From: Salinivibrio sp. ES.052
GTDB lineage: Bacteria > Pseudomonadota > Gammaproteobacteria > Enterobacterales > Vibrionaceae
DNA length: 64,000 bases
Assembly (NCBI RefSeq): GCF_900141775.1
Contig: NZ_FSRI01000001.1
Location: forward strand, 1,971,815-2,035,814
Reading direction: 5' to 3'
Each line of letters begins with the position of its first letter. Position 1 is the stretch's first letter. Shown one piece after another: positions 52,926 to 60,637 of the stretch. The notes beneath the pieces are model-generated. The model was not told the origin of the DNA, did not search any database, and worked only from the letters and a program-made list of their open reading frames with translations. The position numbers and the translations under genes are program-made.

Positions 52926-53497
52926 TCAGGCACGCTGATCAGCGGTGCCTGATTGCGTTTTGATATAGCCTGGAGGTAAGTCAGTCGCCTGACAGCCATC
53001 AATCACATGTTTTCGTTGAACGACATCACGAGTCGCGATATAGGCACGATCGAACAGCTCTACGCTCAGTGTCCTCGTCTTCCCAATGCGAGTTAACTCA
53101 ACATTAGCGACGTCCAAACCAGCTAGCTTGGCTAATGTCATGCAGAAGAACTCATTAACAGCAATACACGGTGCTTTACCGCTTTCAAACTTCAGAATAC
53201 AGTTGGAACTTAATTTTCCCTCCCCAAACCCCCATTCATCGCCGCGCTTAAGTACGTTTAACTTGTTTTGCACACCAGCAACCGAAAGGCGAACCTTACC
53301 GTCCCAATAAACCAATGGCGCAAAGTTACGCTCTAGTCGGTCTACCTACTCCTCATTAGGTACAGGTCTAAAGCGGATTTCTTGAGGCTCCGAATCTGGC
53401 ACTCGAAAAGATAATGCGCCAGATGTTTCTGCACCAAGCTTACGAATCAGTCCGAACGTGTGCCAATAAACACGTCTAACTGTTGTAACTTACTCAT
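52926..53497 (-). pseudogene. hipA: Broken hipA toxin kinase gene
   Basis: Fragments of a HipA kinase on the minus strand. From ATG 53497 the frame reads MSKLQQLDVFIGTRSD then stop, followed by FGLIRKLGAETSGALSFRVP in another frame, a TAG inside ...VPNEE-VDRLERNFAP, then RLSVAGVQNKLNVL to HVIDGCQATDLPPGY and an early stop at 52926. HipA is normally ~430 residues; most of the N-domain and the kinase core with its catalytic loop are missing, so no active toxin can be made. The ATG overlaps the hipB stop, as in intact hipBA operons. Confidence 0.85.
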
Positions 53498-53825
53498 ACC
53501 AACCGTCCTCACTGCTTATCACGCTGTTTTCAGCTTGGGAGGCTATTTGGCTATGTGGACGAGCAAATAGGTTTAGGTCGATAAGGCGTAACGACAGCCC
53601 TAAGATGTCCATGAGGACAAGTACATTGGCAAAGGTGACACTGGTATCGCCTTTTTCTATCTTCATGACTGTTCTGCGAGATAAGTTGGCTTTTGAAGCG
53701 AGATCATCAATACGCCAGCCTCTATCGGTGCGCTTTGAGCGAATGGCGCTCCCCAGCGTTTCCATACTAAACTCGGTATTCAAATCAGGCATAGGTTGTG
53801 CCTTTACCCTCTTACCTTTTTTCAT
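53490..53825 (-). CDS. hipB: HipB-type antitoxin / XRE regulator
   Basis: 111-residue protein with a Cro/XRE helix-turn-helix (LGSAIRSKRTDRGWRIDDLA...SRRTVMKIEKGDTSVTFANV, residues ~25-75), the layout of HipB antitoxins that repress their operon. The frame is intact although the hipA partner downstream is destroyed. It overlaps the hipA start by 8 bp. Confidence 0.82.
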   Translation of the reverse strand: MKKGKRVKAQPMPDLNTEFSMETLGSAIRSKRTDRGWRIDDLASKANLSRRTVMKIEKGDTSVTFANVLVLMDILGLSLRLIDLNLFARPHSQIASQAENSVISSEDGWYE

Positions 53826-53887
53826 AAGTGCCTTTTAGTGTACTTTTGTCACTTTTAAGTTCGCCTCACCACATAAGTTCACTATAA

Positions 53888-53901
53888 ATCACTTTTGTGA
53901 T
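53888..53901. promoter_or_regulatory. Palindrome upstream of hipB
   Basis: ATCAC - TTTT - GTGAT lies 63 bp before the hipB start and could be its operator. It does not match the Escherichia coli HipB consensus (TATCC-N8-GGATA). Confidence 0.35.
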
Positions 53902-54104
53902 GAATGTATAAGAAATCACCTATAAGTGCAGTTTAAGTTACTTATGATTGGTTTGCGGGTTTAATCTCTCTTTGTTCTCTATGGGAGAGATTTATCCGCC
54001 AGAAGGACACATTTGGCAACAGCGTAGTATTGGGAGCAGACAGAGAAGAGTGCGTGATCGGGGCTTACCTGACCCATTACCTGACCAAAAATCGTCAGGT
54101 ACAA

Positions 54105-54137
54105 AAAAGGTTAGTAAACACTACGCTTACTAACCTT
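54105..54137 (-). terminator. Stranded original terminator of the tRNA-Ile gene
   Basis: Perfect 11-bp stem AAGGTTAGTAA / TTACTAACCTT, followed on the minus strand by TTTTTTG. It lies 8 bp outside the left att copy, exactly where the tRNA terminator would stand if the element were absent. Confidence 0.8.
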
Positions 54138-54144
54138 CTAGAAT

Positions 54145-54190
54145 CTGGTGGCCCCTCCCAGACTTGAACTGGGGACCAATCGATTATGAG
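54145..54190 (-). repeat. attL: 46-bp copy of the tRNA-Ile 3' end
   Basis: Identical over 46 bp to 63930-63975: it covers the anticodon loop, variable region, T arm, acceptor 3' strand and CCA of the tRNA. Identity stops right after the anticodon loop sequence (TATGAG), so this copy is not a functional tRNA gene. Confidence 0.95.
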
Positions 54191-54317
54191 ACGCTTTTTG
54201 GGTGTTTTTGCATGAACCGCAGTGAACAAGAAAGAACAGTTTAACCCAATATTATCATGCACTTATGTAGTTTTCTTTGTTTTTCCTTGTTCATCAAAAT
54301 TCATGGAAGTATGATTG

Positions 54318-54341
54318 ATTTGCTACATATATGCTACACAG
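54318..54341 (+). repeat. Left copy of a 24-bp subterminal repeat (integrase arm-site candidate)
   Basis: ATTTGCTACATATATGCTAC plus ACAG, containing two direct TGCTACA words. An exact second copy lies at 63851-63874 near the other end, in the same orientation. Confidence 0.75.
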
Positions 54342-54375
54342 AATCGATGGGTAGACACCAAGGACGCAAAGCATC

Positions 54376-55614
54376 ATGCCTCTTAAAAAGAAGATCACCG
54401 CGAGCAGTATCAAGCAGTTTTCGGTTGAGGATAAACGCATCAACGATACCGAGATTCATGGCTTTCATGCTCGTATCTCAGCAACGGGGCGCATTGTTTA
54501 CTACCTCTACTACCGACATGATGGCAAACAGGTTAACTACAAGCTCGGAACGGCGTACGACCTAACCCCAGCTCAAGCGCGTGACCTTGCTAAACAAAAA
54601 GCAGGTGACGTTGCCAAAGGGAACAACGTGCATGATGAAAGGAAGCAAGCACGCCAAGAAAGCCAACGCCGCAAACACCTCAAACTACCCGTTTACCTAG
54701 ACGAGCGATACCTCCCCTACTTGCAAACCCGTAATCCGAAAACAGCCCAGCGTATTGTTAACCACATTAAAAGCCGCTTTGCGTTTTTGATGGATAAAGA
54801 GCTCGACCAAATTACCGCATGGGAAGTTGAGAAGTGGCGAAGTGAGCAACGGAAAAAGGGTAAAGCCGCGTCGACAATTAATCACAGTGTGAACTCACTT
54901 AAAGGCGCATTATCTCGCGCCGTTGAATGGGGATTAATCGAATCACACGAACTGACCAAAGTGAAAGCCATCAAGGCCGACAATACCCGCCTACGCTATC
55001 TCACCGACATGGAAGAGAAACGATTACGGCATGCTATCAAGCATCGAGACCAAGATATTCGCCTAGCTCGCCGTTCGGCCAATGAGCATCGGGCTATACG
55101 TAATTATTCGTTGTATCCGTGCTTAGATGATGTCACGTTCGTGGATTATGTAGAGCCTCTCATCCTGTTAGCTATCAATACGGGGCTACGCCGAGGCGAA
55201 CTACTCAGCCTTGAATGGCGTGATATCTACTTTTCTGAACGCTATCTACAAGTGCGCGGCGGGAATGCAAAATCAAAAGAAGGCCGCATAGTACCACTCA
55301 ACAATGAGGCCTATAACACACTGGCAAGCTGGCGCGAGCAAAACCCAGAGGCCATCTACCTCTTTGAGGGCAAAAACGGCCAACCGCTCACCGACGTTAA
55401 AAAGCCGTGGGGAACCGTGTTAGGGCTTGCAAATATTGAAGGTTTTAACTTCCACGACCTACGACACCATTTTGCCAGTAAGCTGGTGATGGCAGGCGTC
55501 GACCTCAATACCGTTCGGGAGCTACTAGGCCACGCCGACCTAAAAATGACGTTAAGATATGCCCACCTAGCACCAGAGCATAAGGCAGCGGCTGTTAGCC
55601 TTATTGGGGGCTAA
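54376..55614 (+). CDS. int: Tyrosine-recombinase integrase of the tRNA-Ile element
   Basis: 412-residue phage-type integrase. The N-terminal arm-binding domain (IKQFSVEDKRINDTEIHGF) is followed by a SAM-like core-binding domain (about 90-190) and the catalytic domain with R272 (NTGLRRGELLSLEW), H360-x-x-R363 (FHDLRHHFASKL), H386 (ELLGHADL) and the nucleophile Y395 (MTLRYAHLAPEH). It starts 186 bp inside attL, the usual place, and should drive integration and excision at the 46-bp core. A TGAACAAG / CTTGTTCA inverted repeat at 54223-54293 lies in its promoter region. Confidence 0.95.
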   Translation: MPLKKKITASSIKQFSVEDKRINDTEIHGFHARISATGRIVYYLYYRHDGKQVNYKLGTAYDLTPAQARDLAKQKAGDVAKGNNVHDERKQARQESQRRKHLKLPVYLDERYLPYLQTRNPKTAQRIVNHIKSRFAFLMDKELDQITAWEVEKWRSEQRKKGKAASTINHSVNSLKGALSRAVEWGLIESHELTKVKAIKADNTRLRYLTDMEEKRLRHAIKHRDQDIRLARRSANEHRAIRNYSLYPCLDDVTFVDYVEPLILLAINTGLRRGELLSLEWRDIYFSERYLQVRGGNAKSKEGRIVPLNNEAYNTLASWREQNPEAIYLFEGKNGQPLTDVKKPWGTVLGLANIEGFNFHDLRHHFASKLVMAGVDLNTVRELLGHADLKMTLRYAHLAPEHKAAAVSLIGG

Positions 55615-55650
55615 TAGATGTTAATTGGAATAACAGATAAAGAGTATTAG

Positions 55651-56544
55651 ATGCAAAACCGTCGCTTTTACCGCCTAGATGAAATCCACGATATCACCCC
55701 TATCACCAAAGGCGACCTATTGGCCGCTGTCGAGCAAGGGGAGCTTTCCCTGTGCGCTTGGGTAGATGAAAAATCGATGGGGGCGATGCTTGCCGCCAAC
55801 GAGGGCCATAGGCCTGCACTGGCAAACCTGTTCGCCTACAAGGGCGTAATAGGCCTAACACAAGACCAGTCAATAGCCTGTATTCATTCAAAAACCGCCC
55901 CAATTCGTCACGCCCAAATACTGGAACCTGACCACGTAAGCCACTGGCGGGAGGTCAAAAACGATTTCCCAGACGCCGAGAGCGGCATATTTAGTCGGGT
56001 ATCCTCCCTGCCCCAGAGGCCTATGGCCCCCTTTATGGCCTATGGGGCCATAGGCACCAAGGCGACCTATGGGCAAGAAGCGAGGCAACTAGCCCAAGCA
56101 GGCCCAGAGGAATGGAGTCGTCAGGGATTTTCAGGCCTATGGGACGCCCTAGCCAAAACAGGTAGGGCGTTAGAGGCCAAGCCATTGGCGATAGATGCTG
56201 ACCAATTACGGTTTGATTTGCAGGCCGTCAATGCCGCCTTTGACCTACGCCCTGAGGGCGAAACAGGCCGAAGTATTTCTATCCCTGATATCAGCAAAAT
56301 TGAAACCCACCCCATTAAAGTCATGATCCGTAAAATATTAGCTGTGGATCGCGACGCTGAAGCCCGCAAAGTTTTGTATGCCATCAGGCGAGACCATGAA
56401 AATAACGCTCACCAGATTGACGAGGATGGCCTCATTGTGGAGATAGGCCATGACAGTGTCGAGTGGTTTGGCATAGATGGCACACATCGGATCAATTACA
56501 AGACCTTCTCCAACTACGTCTCAGCGGTACGTAAAACGCTTTAG
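55651..56544 (+). CDS. Unknown element protein following the integrase
   Basis: 297-residue protein I do not recognise. No signal peptide or membrane helix; the N-terminus (FYRLDEIHDITPITKGDLLA) looks like a small helical DNA-binding motif, inferred only. The DNA is unusual: the word GGCCTA or TAGGCC occurs at six places between 55809 and 56449, mostly encoding Ala-Tyr, Gly-Leu or Arg-Pro in different frames. It lies 36 bp after int, probably in one transcript, and before the AlpA-like gene. Confidence 0.6.
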   Translation: MQNRRFYRLDEIHDITPITKGDLLAAVEQGELSLCAWVDEKSMGAMLAANEGHRPALANLFAYKGVIGLTQDQSIACIHSKTAPIRHAQILEPDHVSHWREVKNDFPDAESGIFSRVSSLPQRPMAPFMAYGAIGTKATYGQEARQLAQAGPEEWSRQGFSGLWDALAKTGRALEAKPLAIDADQLRFDLQAVNAAFDLRPEGETGRSISIPDISKIETHPIKVMIRKILAVDRDAEARKVLYAIRRDHENNAHQIDEDGLIVEIGHDSVEWFGIDGTHRINYKTFSNYVSAVRKTL

Positions 56545-56554
56545 CTAAAAACTC

Positions 56555-56615
56555 TCCCAACCAGAGTCCCAACCAGCGTCCCAAGCTAGTTGGGACGGTT
56601 ACGGTATCTCCCAAC
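56555..56615 (+). promoter_or_regulatory. Array of TCCCAAC repeats upstream of the AlpA-like gene
   Basis: TCCCAAC at 56555 and 56567 and the variant TCCCAAG at 56579 are spaced exactly 12 bp; an inverted GTTGGGA follows at 56589 and another direct TCCCAAC at 56609. All lie within 61 bp and end 21 bp before the start codon. This resembles iterons or an operator array. Confidence 0.75.
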
Positions 56616-56635
56616 GAACACACGGAGATATCGTT

Positions 56636-56878
56636 ATGCACACTGAACACACCCAAAAACGCGCATACACAGAACAAGAAACCGCTGCTTATATCGGTAT
56701 GAGCCGTTCTTTCCTGCGTCAATCACGCATGGAAGGCCACCGACTCAACCGCACCGAAGCGCCACCATTTATCAAAATTGGCCGAGCGGTACGTTACCTA
56801 AAAGAAGATTTGGATAACTGGTTAGATCAGCACCGCAAACAGGCACACCTCAGCTATGGAGAGCGTGAGCATGCCTAA
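56636..56878 (+). CDS. AlpA-like helix-turn-helix regulator / excisionase
   Basis: 80-residue MerR-superfamily DNA-binding protein of the AlpA/excisionase type: TEQETAAYIGMSRSFLRQSR forms the helix-turn-helix and PPFIKIGRAVRYLKEDLDNW the wing. In P4-like elements AlpA activates integrase-dependent excision. CACGGAG precedes the ATG. It overlaps the next gene by 8 bp. Confidence 0.85.
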   Translation: MHTEHTQKRAYTEQETAAYIGMSRSFLRQSRMEGHRLNRTEAPPFIKIGRAVRYLKEDLDNWLDQHRKQAHLSYGEREHA

Positions 56879-57134
56879 GCTGAATAAACATCAACAAGCG
56901 GTTATCCGTGCGATGCAAGCGGGGCATTGGTTTGAGCTATGTGCCGATTATCGCGTCAATCAGGCCGGATACATTGGCGCAACAGGGTTTGATATGAAAT
57001 TAAACCCACGCACTGTCTTTAAGCTTTATCGAGAAAAGCTCATCACGTACCGAACCACCTACCCCTACGGTATCAAGTGGTATGTTTTTGAGCTCACACC
57101 AGCAGGGAGGGCATTGGATGTTAGCCATTCCTGA
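56871..57134 (+). CDS. Small unknown protein between alpA-like and rep genes
   Basis: 87 residues beginning MPKLNKHQQAVIRAMQAGHW and ending LTPAGRALDVSHS. The pattern of short helices followed by VFELTPAGRAL resembles a winged-helix domain; function unknown. ATG 56871 overlaps the AlpA-like stop, and its own end overlaps the rep start by 17 bp, so the three genes are translationally coupled. Confidence 0.7.
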   Translation: MPKLNKHQQAVIRAMQAGHWFELCADYRVNQAGYIGATGFDMKLNPRTVFKLYREKLITYRTTYPYGIKWYVFELTPAGRALDVSHS

Positions 57135-58656
57135 AACTGACTTTGCTCAAATTGACTGGGATGATAAGGCGTTCGTCAAAGAGCGCCTTTGTCGCTTGCC
57201 GGATAAAGCGCAAAAAATCCTGTTCAAGCACTATCTCGCCATTTCCAACAAGCAAGCGCGAAACACCTACCTACGCGAGCTCACCGACAGCCTGATGAGC
57301 AAGCTCACCGTGTCGCCCGAAAAGCTAAATCTCAATATCTCAGAAGATGCCTTGCGAGAAGAGGCGGAAAACCTTGTTGATTCTGCACTGGCGATTAGGC
57401 GTGAATTAATGGGGGACGAACAGCAAACAATCACAACCCTTCACGCCCTATGTGCCAGCTTTGGCGTGCTGCCTCCCGATGAGGAAAAATACACCCTAGA
57501 GGGTCGGCTGCGTCGTATGTCCGATAAATCATGGTGGCTGCGCAAACTTCGAAAAGCCCAGCGTAAGAACATTGAAACCGTGATGCGACACCTCAATGAA
57601 GTAAACCGTCGCAAGTCTATCTACTGCTCCGAAGAAACCCTAAGCGCCCGCGCTTCTCAAAAGTTTCATCAAGAGCAATACCTTGCGAACACGACTGTTA
57701 CCAATCAACTAGGGCAAAGTTTTAGCCTGCTGGAATTATCGAAAAAGGGCGTTGCTGATCCGAAAATTCGCAAAACTGAGCTCATGGTGAGGGCGCGAGG
57801 TTTTGAAGACCTAGCCAATGAGCTCGGCCATGTGGCGACCTTTCTCACTATTACTTGCCCGTCTAAATACCACCGCAGCTATGCGACAACGGGCGATGAA
57901 AATCCAAAATGGGGAGGCTATACGCCTGCTGAGGCTCAGGATTATCTCAATGATATTTGGAAGCTTATGCGTGCCAAACTACAGCGCGAGGATGTGCGAT
58001 TCTATGGCTTTCGGGTTGTGGAGCCACAGCACGACGGTACACCCCATTGGCATTTATTGTTGTTCGTCGAACCTGCGCATTACGACACCCTCATCACTAC
58101 CATGAGAGATTACGCTTTACGGGAAGATGGCGACGAAACAGGCGCCGAGCAGCACCGCTTTACGGAAGTGAAGATTGACCCAAACAAGGGCTCAGCGACG
58201 GGGTATATCGCGAAATACATTTCAAAGAACATCGACGGTGATCATCTTGATGCAGGTATCTACGGTGAAGACCCGAAATGTGCAGCGGCGCGCGTCGATG
58301 CATGGGCGGCATGCTGGAGCATTCGCCAGTTTCAACAACTGGGAGGATGTTCGGTGACGGTTTGGCGTGAATTACGCCGTTTAAAGGCAATGATGGCAGA
58401 AAGTCAGCTAGTGCAGGATATTCACGACGCAGCCGACAAAGGCAACTGGAAAAGCTTTACAGATTTAATGGGTGGCGTATTCTGCAAGCGCACAGAGCAG
58501 GCTATAGCCCCTCATTATGAGCTGGCTTTTGATAGTGATACAGGCGTGGTGAAAACGTCCATGTATAGCGAAGACGAGCTTCTAAAGGTGCTTAAAGGCA
58601 TCTCAGCAGGCGGAAAGGCCATCATCACCCGCACGAACGAATGGCATCTGTCTTGA
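57118..58656 (+). CDS. P2 gpA-like HUH rolling-circle replication initiator
   Basis: 512-residue replication endonuclease of the phage gene-A family, which nicks the origin and starts rolling-circle replication. The metal-binding HUH motif is PHWHLLLF (H310, H312) and the catalytic twin-tyrosine motif is GYIAKYISKN (Y363, Y367), preceded by FLTITCPSKYHRS typical of gpA. ATG 57118 is chosen over an upstream frame inside the previous gene. A terminator overlaps its stop. Presence of this enzyme means the excised element can probably replicate. Confidence 0.88.
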   Translation: MLAIPETDFAQIDWDDKAFVKERLCRLPDKAQKILFKHYLAISNKQARNTYLRELTDSLMSKLTVSPEKLNLNISEDALREEAENLVDSALAIRRELMGDEQQTITTLHALCASFGVLPPDEEKYTLEGRLRRMSDKSWWLRKLRKAQRKNIETVMRHLNEVNRRKSIYCSEETLSARASQKFHQEQYLANTTVTNQLGQSFSLLELSKKGVADPKIRKTELMVRARGFEDLANELGHVATFLTITCPSKYHRSYATTGDENPKWGGYTPAEAQDYLNDIWKLMRAKLQREDVRFYGFRVVEPQHDGTPHWHLLLFVEPAHYDTLITTMRDYALREDGDETGAEQHRFTEVKIDPNKGSATGYIAKYISKNIDGDHLDAGIYGEDPKCAAARVDAWAACWSIRQFQQLGGCSVTVWRELRRLKAMMAESQLVQDIHDAADKGNWKSFTDLMGGVFCKRTEQAIAPHYELAFDSDTGVVKTSMYSEDELLKVLKGISAGGKAIITRTNEWHLS

Positions 58657-58670
58657 AGACAGATGCGCTT
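58644..58670 (+). terminator. Terminator overlapping the rep stop
   Basis: Perfect 10-bp stem GCATCTGTCT - TGA - AGACAGATGC followed by GCTTTTA; the rep stop codon is in the loop. Confidence 0.75.
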
Positions 58671-58967
58671 TTACTTGGAGTTCTGTGAATAACTGTATTT
58701 TTGGAAATTTGATATGTTTAGCATCAAGCTAGCGATAGAAGGTTACGCGATAAAACATCGATAAATACATATGAAAGGACTTTGTGTCGCAAATCATTCA
58801 CGCCGAGACCAAACCACTAGCACTTCAAAATAGTGATGGATGGTGGCTAACAAGCACACTAGTAAGCTTTTTCTCCAATGTTCTATTATCCATTGATACC
58901 AATGGGCGGGAATAGAATATATACGGCTCGTACATGCGATGAGCCTCGCTCAATTATGAAGAGACAC
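58671..58967. other. Non-coding junction between the replication and cassette modules
   Basis: About 300 AT-rich bases with no gene on either strand. It could hold the double-strand origin nicked by the Rep protein or a promoter; I see no clear iteron or hairpin. Confidence 0.4.
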
Positions 58968-59087
58968 TCCAACGCCTTGTAAAGGGACAATGTAATACAG
59001 AAACCGCTTCAAATCTCTTCAATCACTTAAACCAAAGCATAGTGAAAACACTATGCTTTGCGAACACTTTCGAATACTTTGTTAAAT
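58968..59087 (-). repeat. attC site, Vibrio type, with perfect central hairpin
   Basis: On the minus strand R'' is TTTAACAAAG next to the stop of the preceding gene, and the end ATTGTCCC...AAGGCGTTGG carries R'. Length ~120 bp, like VCR repeats. Within it CAAAGCATAGTG - TTTT - CACTATGCTTTG (59035-59062) forms a perfect 12-bp hairpin. Confidence 0.7.
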
Positions 59088-59534
59088 TTACTTTTCCGTT
59101 TTTTGACAGACTAAATTCATAATTTCCATTTGTGCAGAGTTTGAACGAATAACAGATAAGACATTACCACGGTATTTAAATTTTAGCTCGATTGAGTCTC
59201 CATCACTATAGTTACGAGTTACATGCCACCGTTCTGTTTGTGCAACCATATATTGGTTGTTTTTAGGTAATCCGTTAATTTCATACACATTAAATGAAAT
59301 AATATCATTTGAAGGATATAACGCTATCTCACTTTCTGACACAACTAGTAAAGCACTTTTGTCTAGGTTACTTTCACCTATATAAGTGCATTTCCAAATA
59401 CCAATAGCCTCACTGCGAAATATTTCTTCGCCTCTCTTTTGCATTTCCTCAATTTTTTTTGAAAATGAGTCTTCACCACTAGAAAATACCATTGAAGAAA
59501 ATAATGTAAAAAGGACTACTATAATCTTGTACAT
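59088..59534 (-). CDS. Cassette gene: secreted protein of unknown function
   Basis: 148 residues with a signal peptide (MYKIIVVLFTLFSSMVFSSG, cleavage about residue 19), then a charged helix and a beta-rich domain with two cysteines (IWKCTYIG and NLVCQKTEK) that may form a disulfide. No family recognised. Its start lies 22 bp after one attC R' box and its stop adjoins another attC, so it is a single-gene cassette. AT-rich. Confidence 0.75.
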   Translation of the reverse strand: MYKIIVVLFTLFSSMVFSSGEDSFSKKIEEMQKRGEEIFRSEAIGIWKCTYIGESNLDKSALLVVSESEIALYPSNDIISFNVYEINGLPKNNQYMVAQTERWHVTRNYSDGDSIELKFKYRGNVLSVIRSNSAQMEIMNLVCQKTEK

Positions 59535-59555
59535 CTGCTGAATTACCTATAAATT

Positions 59556-59677
59556 TAACGTTCACTTAAGAAGCAGCCGACGCTACTACCCATCTTAAGC
59601 ATAGCGCGTAAACCACTTAAATCAACGCACAATAAAATACCGTGCGCTGTAATTCCCTCTTGAAAAATTCATTAGAT
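59556..59677 (-). repeat. attC site, Vibrio type (~122 bp)
   Basis: Minus-strand start CTAATGAATTTTTCAAGAGG aligns by eye with the VCR consensus (TAACAAACGCCTCAAGAGGG), the middle has TGTGCGTTGATTTAAG, and the end CTTCTTAAGTGAACGTTA carries R'. Confidence 0.75.
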
Positions 59678-59696
59678 TTTTGAAGATCCATGATTA

Positions 59697-60155
59697 CTAG
59701 GAAAGAGAATAGATAAATCGGACAAAAAGTTTCGCATTTTCACTTTCTAAATCGGCAAACTCATGACTCAACGTCTGTAGCACTCCAAAATCTTTAACTG
59801 TTAGCCCTTGTAGCTGTTCTCGCCTAACATCCTCGTTCATGCTTGGGCTTGAATTTTGAAATAGGAGTAATGTTTTCATAGCTATTTTCTTTGCTGACCG
59901 TAATCCAATCACTTCGAAGCCTTCAATTGCGTGAAAAATATTGTCACCATCACAGCTGTCAAAGTATTGATAAAAACCACCATTCAAAACCTGACCTTCA
60001 AGCGCTAATGTATAGAAAAGATGCCTTTCACTTTCTGATAAGCAACTAAACTCCGTATCTCTCATTGTTTTTGAGAACAGAAACTCATAAACACAGTATA
60101 TAAGGTCGCTATCGCTCAAGTCTCCTTGCTTGTGTTTTTCAATTAACTCTTTCAT
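59697..60155 (-). CDS. Cassette gene: DMP19/DUF4375-type protein
   Basis: 152-residue cytoplasmic helical protein. ATG 60155 is chosen because GAGG stands 10 bp upstream; an earlier in-frame ATG at 60191 would overlap the cassette junction. The core FYTLALEGQVLNGGFYQYFD...VIGLRSAKKIAMKTL matches the DUF4375 pattern, whose members include the DNA-mimic protein DMP19. DNA mimicry is not shown here. Confidence 0.78.
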   Translation of the reverse strand: MKELIEKHKQGDLSDSDLIYCVYEFLFSKTMRDTEFSCLSESERHLFYTLALEGQVLNGGFYQYFDSCDGDNIFHAIEGFEVIGLRSAKKIAMKTLLLFQNSSPSMNEDVRREQLQGLTVKDFGVLQTLSHEFADLESENAKLFVRFIYSLS

Positions 60156-60309
60156 TGCTGCAAACCTCAAATTAAGCATAAAGAATAACATGCCCCGCTC
60201 GAAGAACAGAAATTAGGTATGGGTTTGAAATTGGAGGCACCCCGCGGATTCAAACGGGCAATTTACAAATACGTTTCGTTCAAAACTTTCCATATTTGAT
60301 CACCAAACC

Positions 60310-60537
60310 TTATCCTTTAGGCGGGTGTGGATCTTTGCCATAACTATTCTTTTCTCTAATTTTCCCATCTTTACCATGGATATAGAGTTCAGTTTTTTGA
60401 TTCTTCGCTACACCTTTCGCCCATTGAATGGCTTCTTCCTGTGTATTGAAGTGTTTAGATGCTCTGTCAGAACCACTTTTTTTAACGTCCCATCCACCTT
60501 GTGAGTTACTGACTACATGTTGTGTTTCTTTACTCAT
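60310..60537 (-). CDS. Cassette gene: DUF2188 protein
   Basis: 75 residues with the DUF2188 pattern HVVSNSQGGWDVKKSGSDRA, then AIQWAKGVAKNQKTELYIHG and KDGKIREKNSYGKDPHPPKG. AGGAG precedes the ATG, 17 bp after an attC R' box. The interval after its stop (60192-60309) has only an R'-like GTTAT at about 60183-60187 and no recognisable paired attC, so its recombination site seems degenerate. Function unknown; such proteins are common in cassettes. Confidence 0.82.
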   Translation of the reverse strand: MSKETQHVVSNSQGGWDVKKSGSDRASKHFNTQEEAIQWAKGVAKNQKTELYIHGKDGKIREKNSYGKDPHPPKG

Positions 60538-60553
60538 AGTTTTCTCCTAAAAA

Positions 60554-60637
60554 CATAACGCCTGCAGCATGCGCGCCCATGAAATGGAGCCGAAGGCGCA
60601 ATGTAATGGGTGTCGCCGTGCCTGCACTGGTTAAGCA
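60554..60637 (-). repeat. attC site, short type (~84 bp)
   Basis: Minus strand begins GCTTAACCAGTGCAGGC, whose TAA is the stop of the preceding gene, and ends CATGCTGCAGGCGTTATG. The arms TGCAGGC / GCCTGCA pair, and the centre GCGCCTTCGGC can form an inner stem. Confidence 0.85.

Noticed and set aside
52926..53315. The 130-codon minus-strand frame as a small functional gene
   Set aside because: It matches only an internal part of HipA, lacks the kinase core, and the N-terminal pieces lie upstream in other frames or behind a stop; called a pseudogene.
54145..54190. A second tRNA-Ile gene at the left end of the element
   Set aside because: Only the 3' 46 bp are present; the D arm and the 5' anticodon strand are missing.
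60230..60275. A tRNA-3'-end-like string (GGAGGCACCCCGCGGATTCAAACGG) between two cassette genes
   Set aside because: It lacks a matching T stem, anticodon arm and acceptor; chance resemblance is more likely than a second tRNA or att site.
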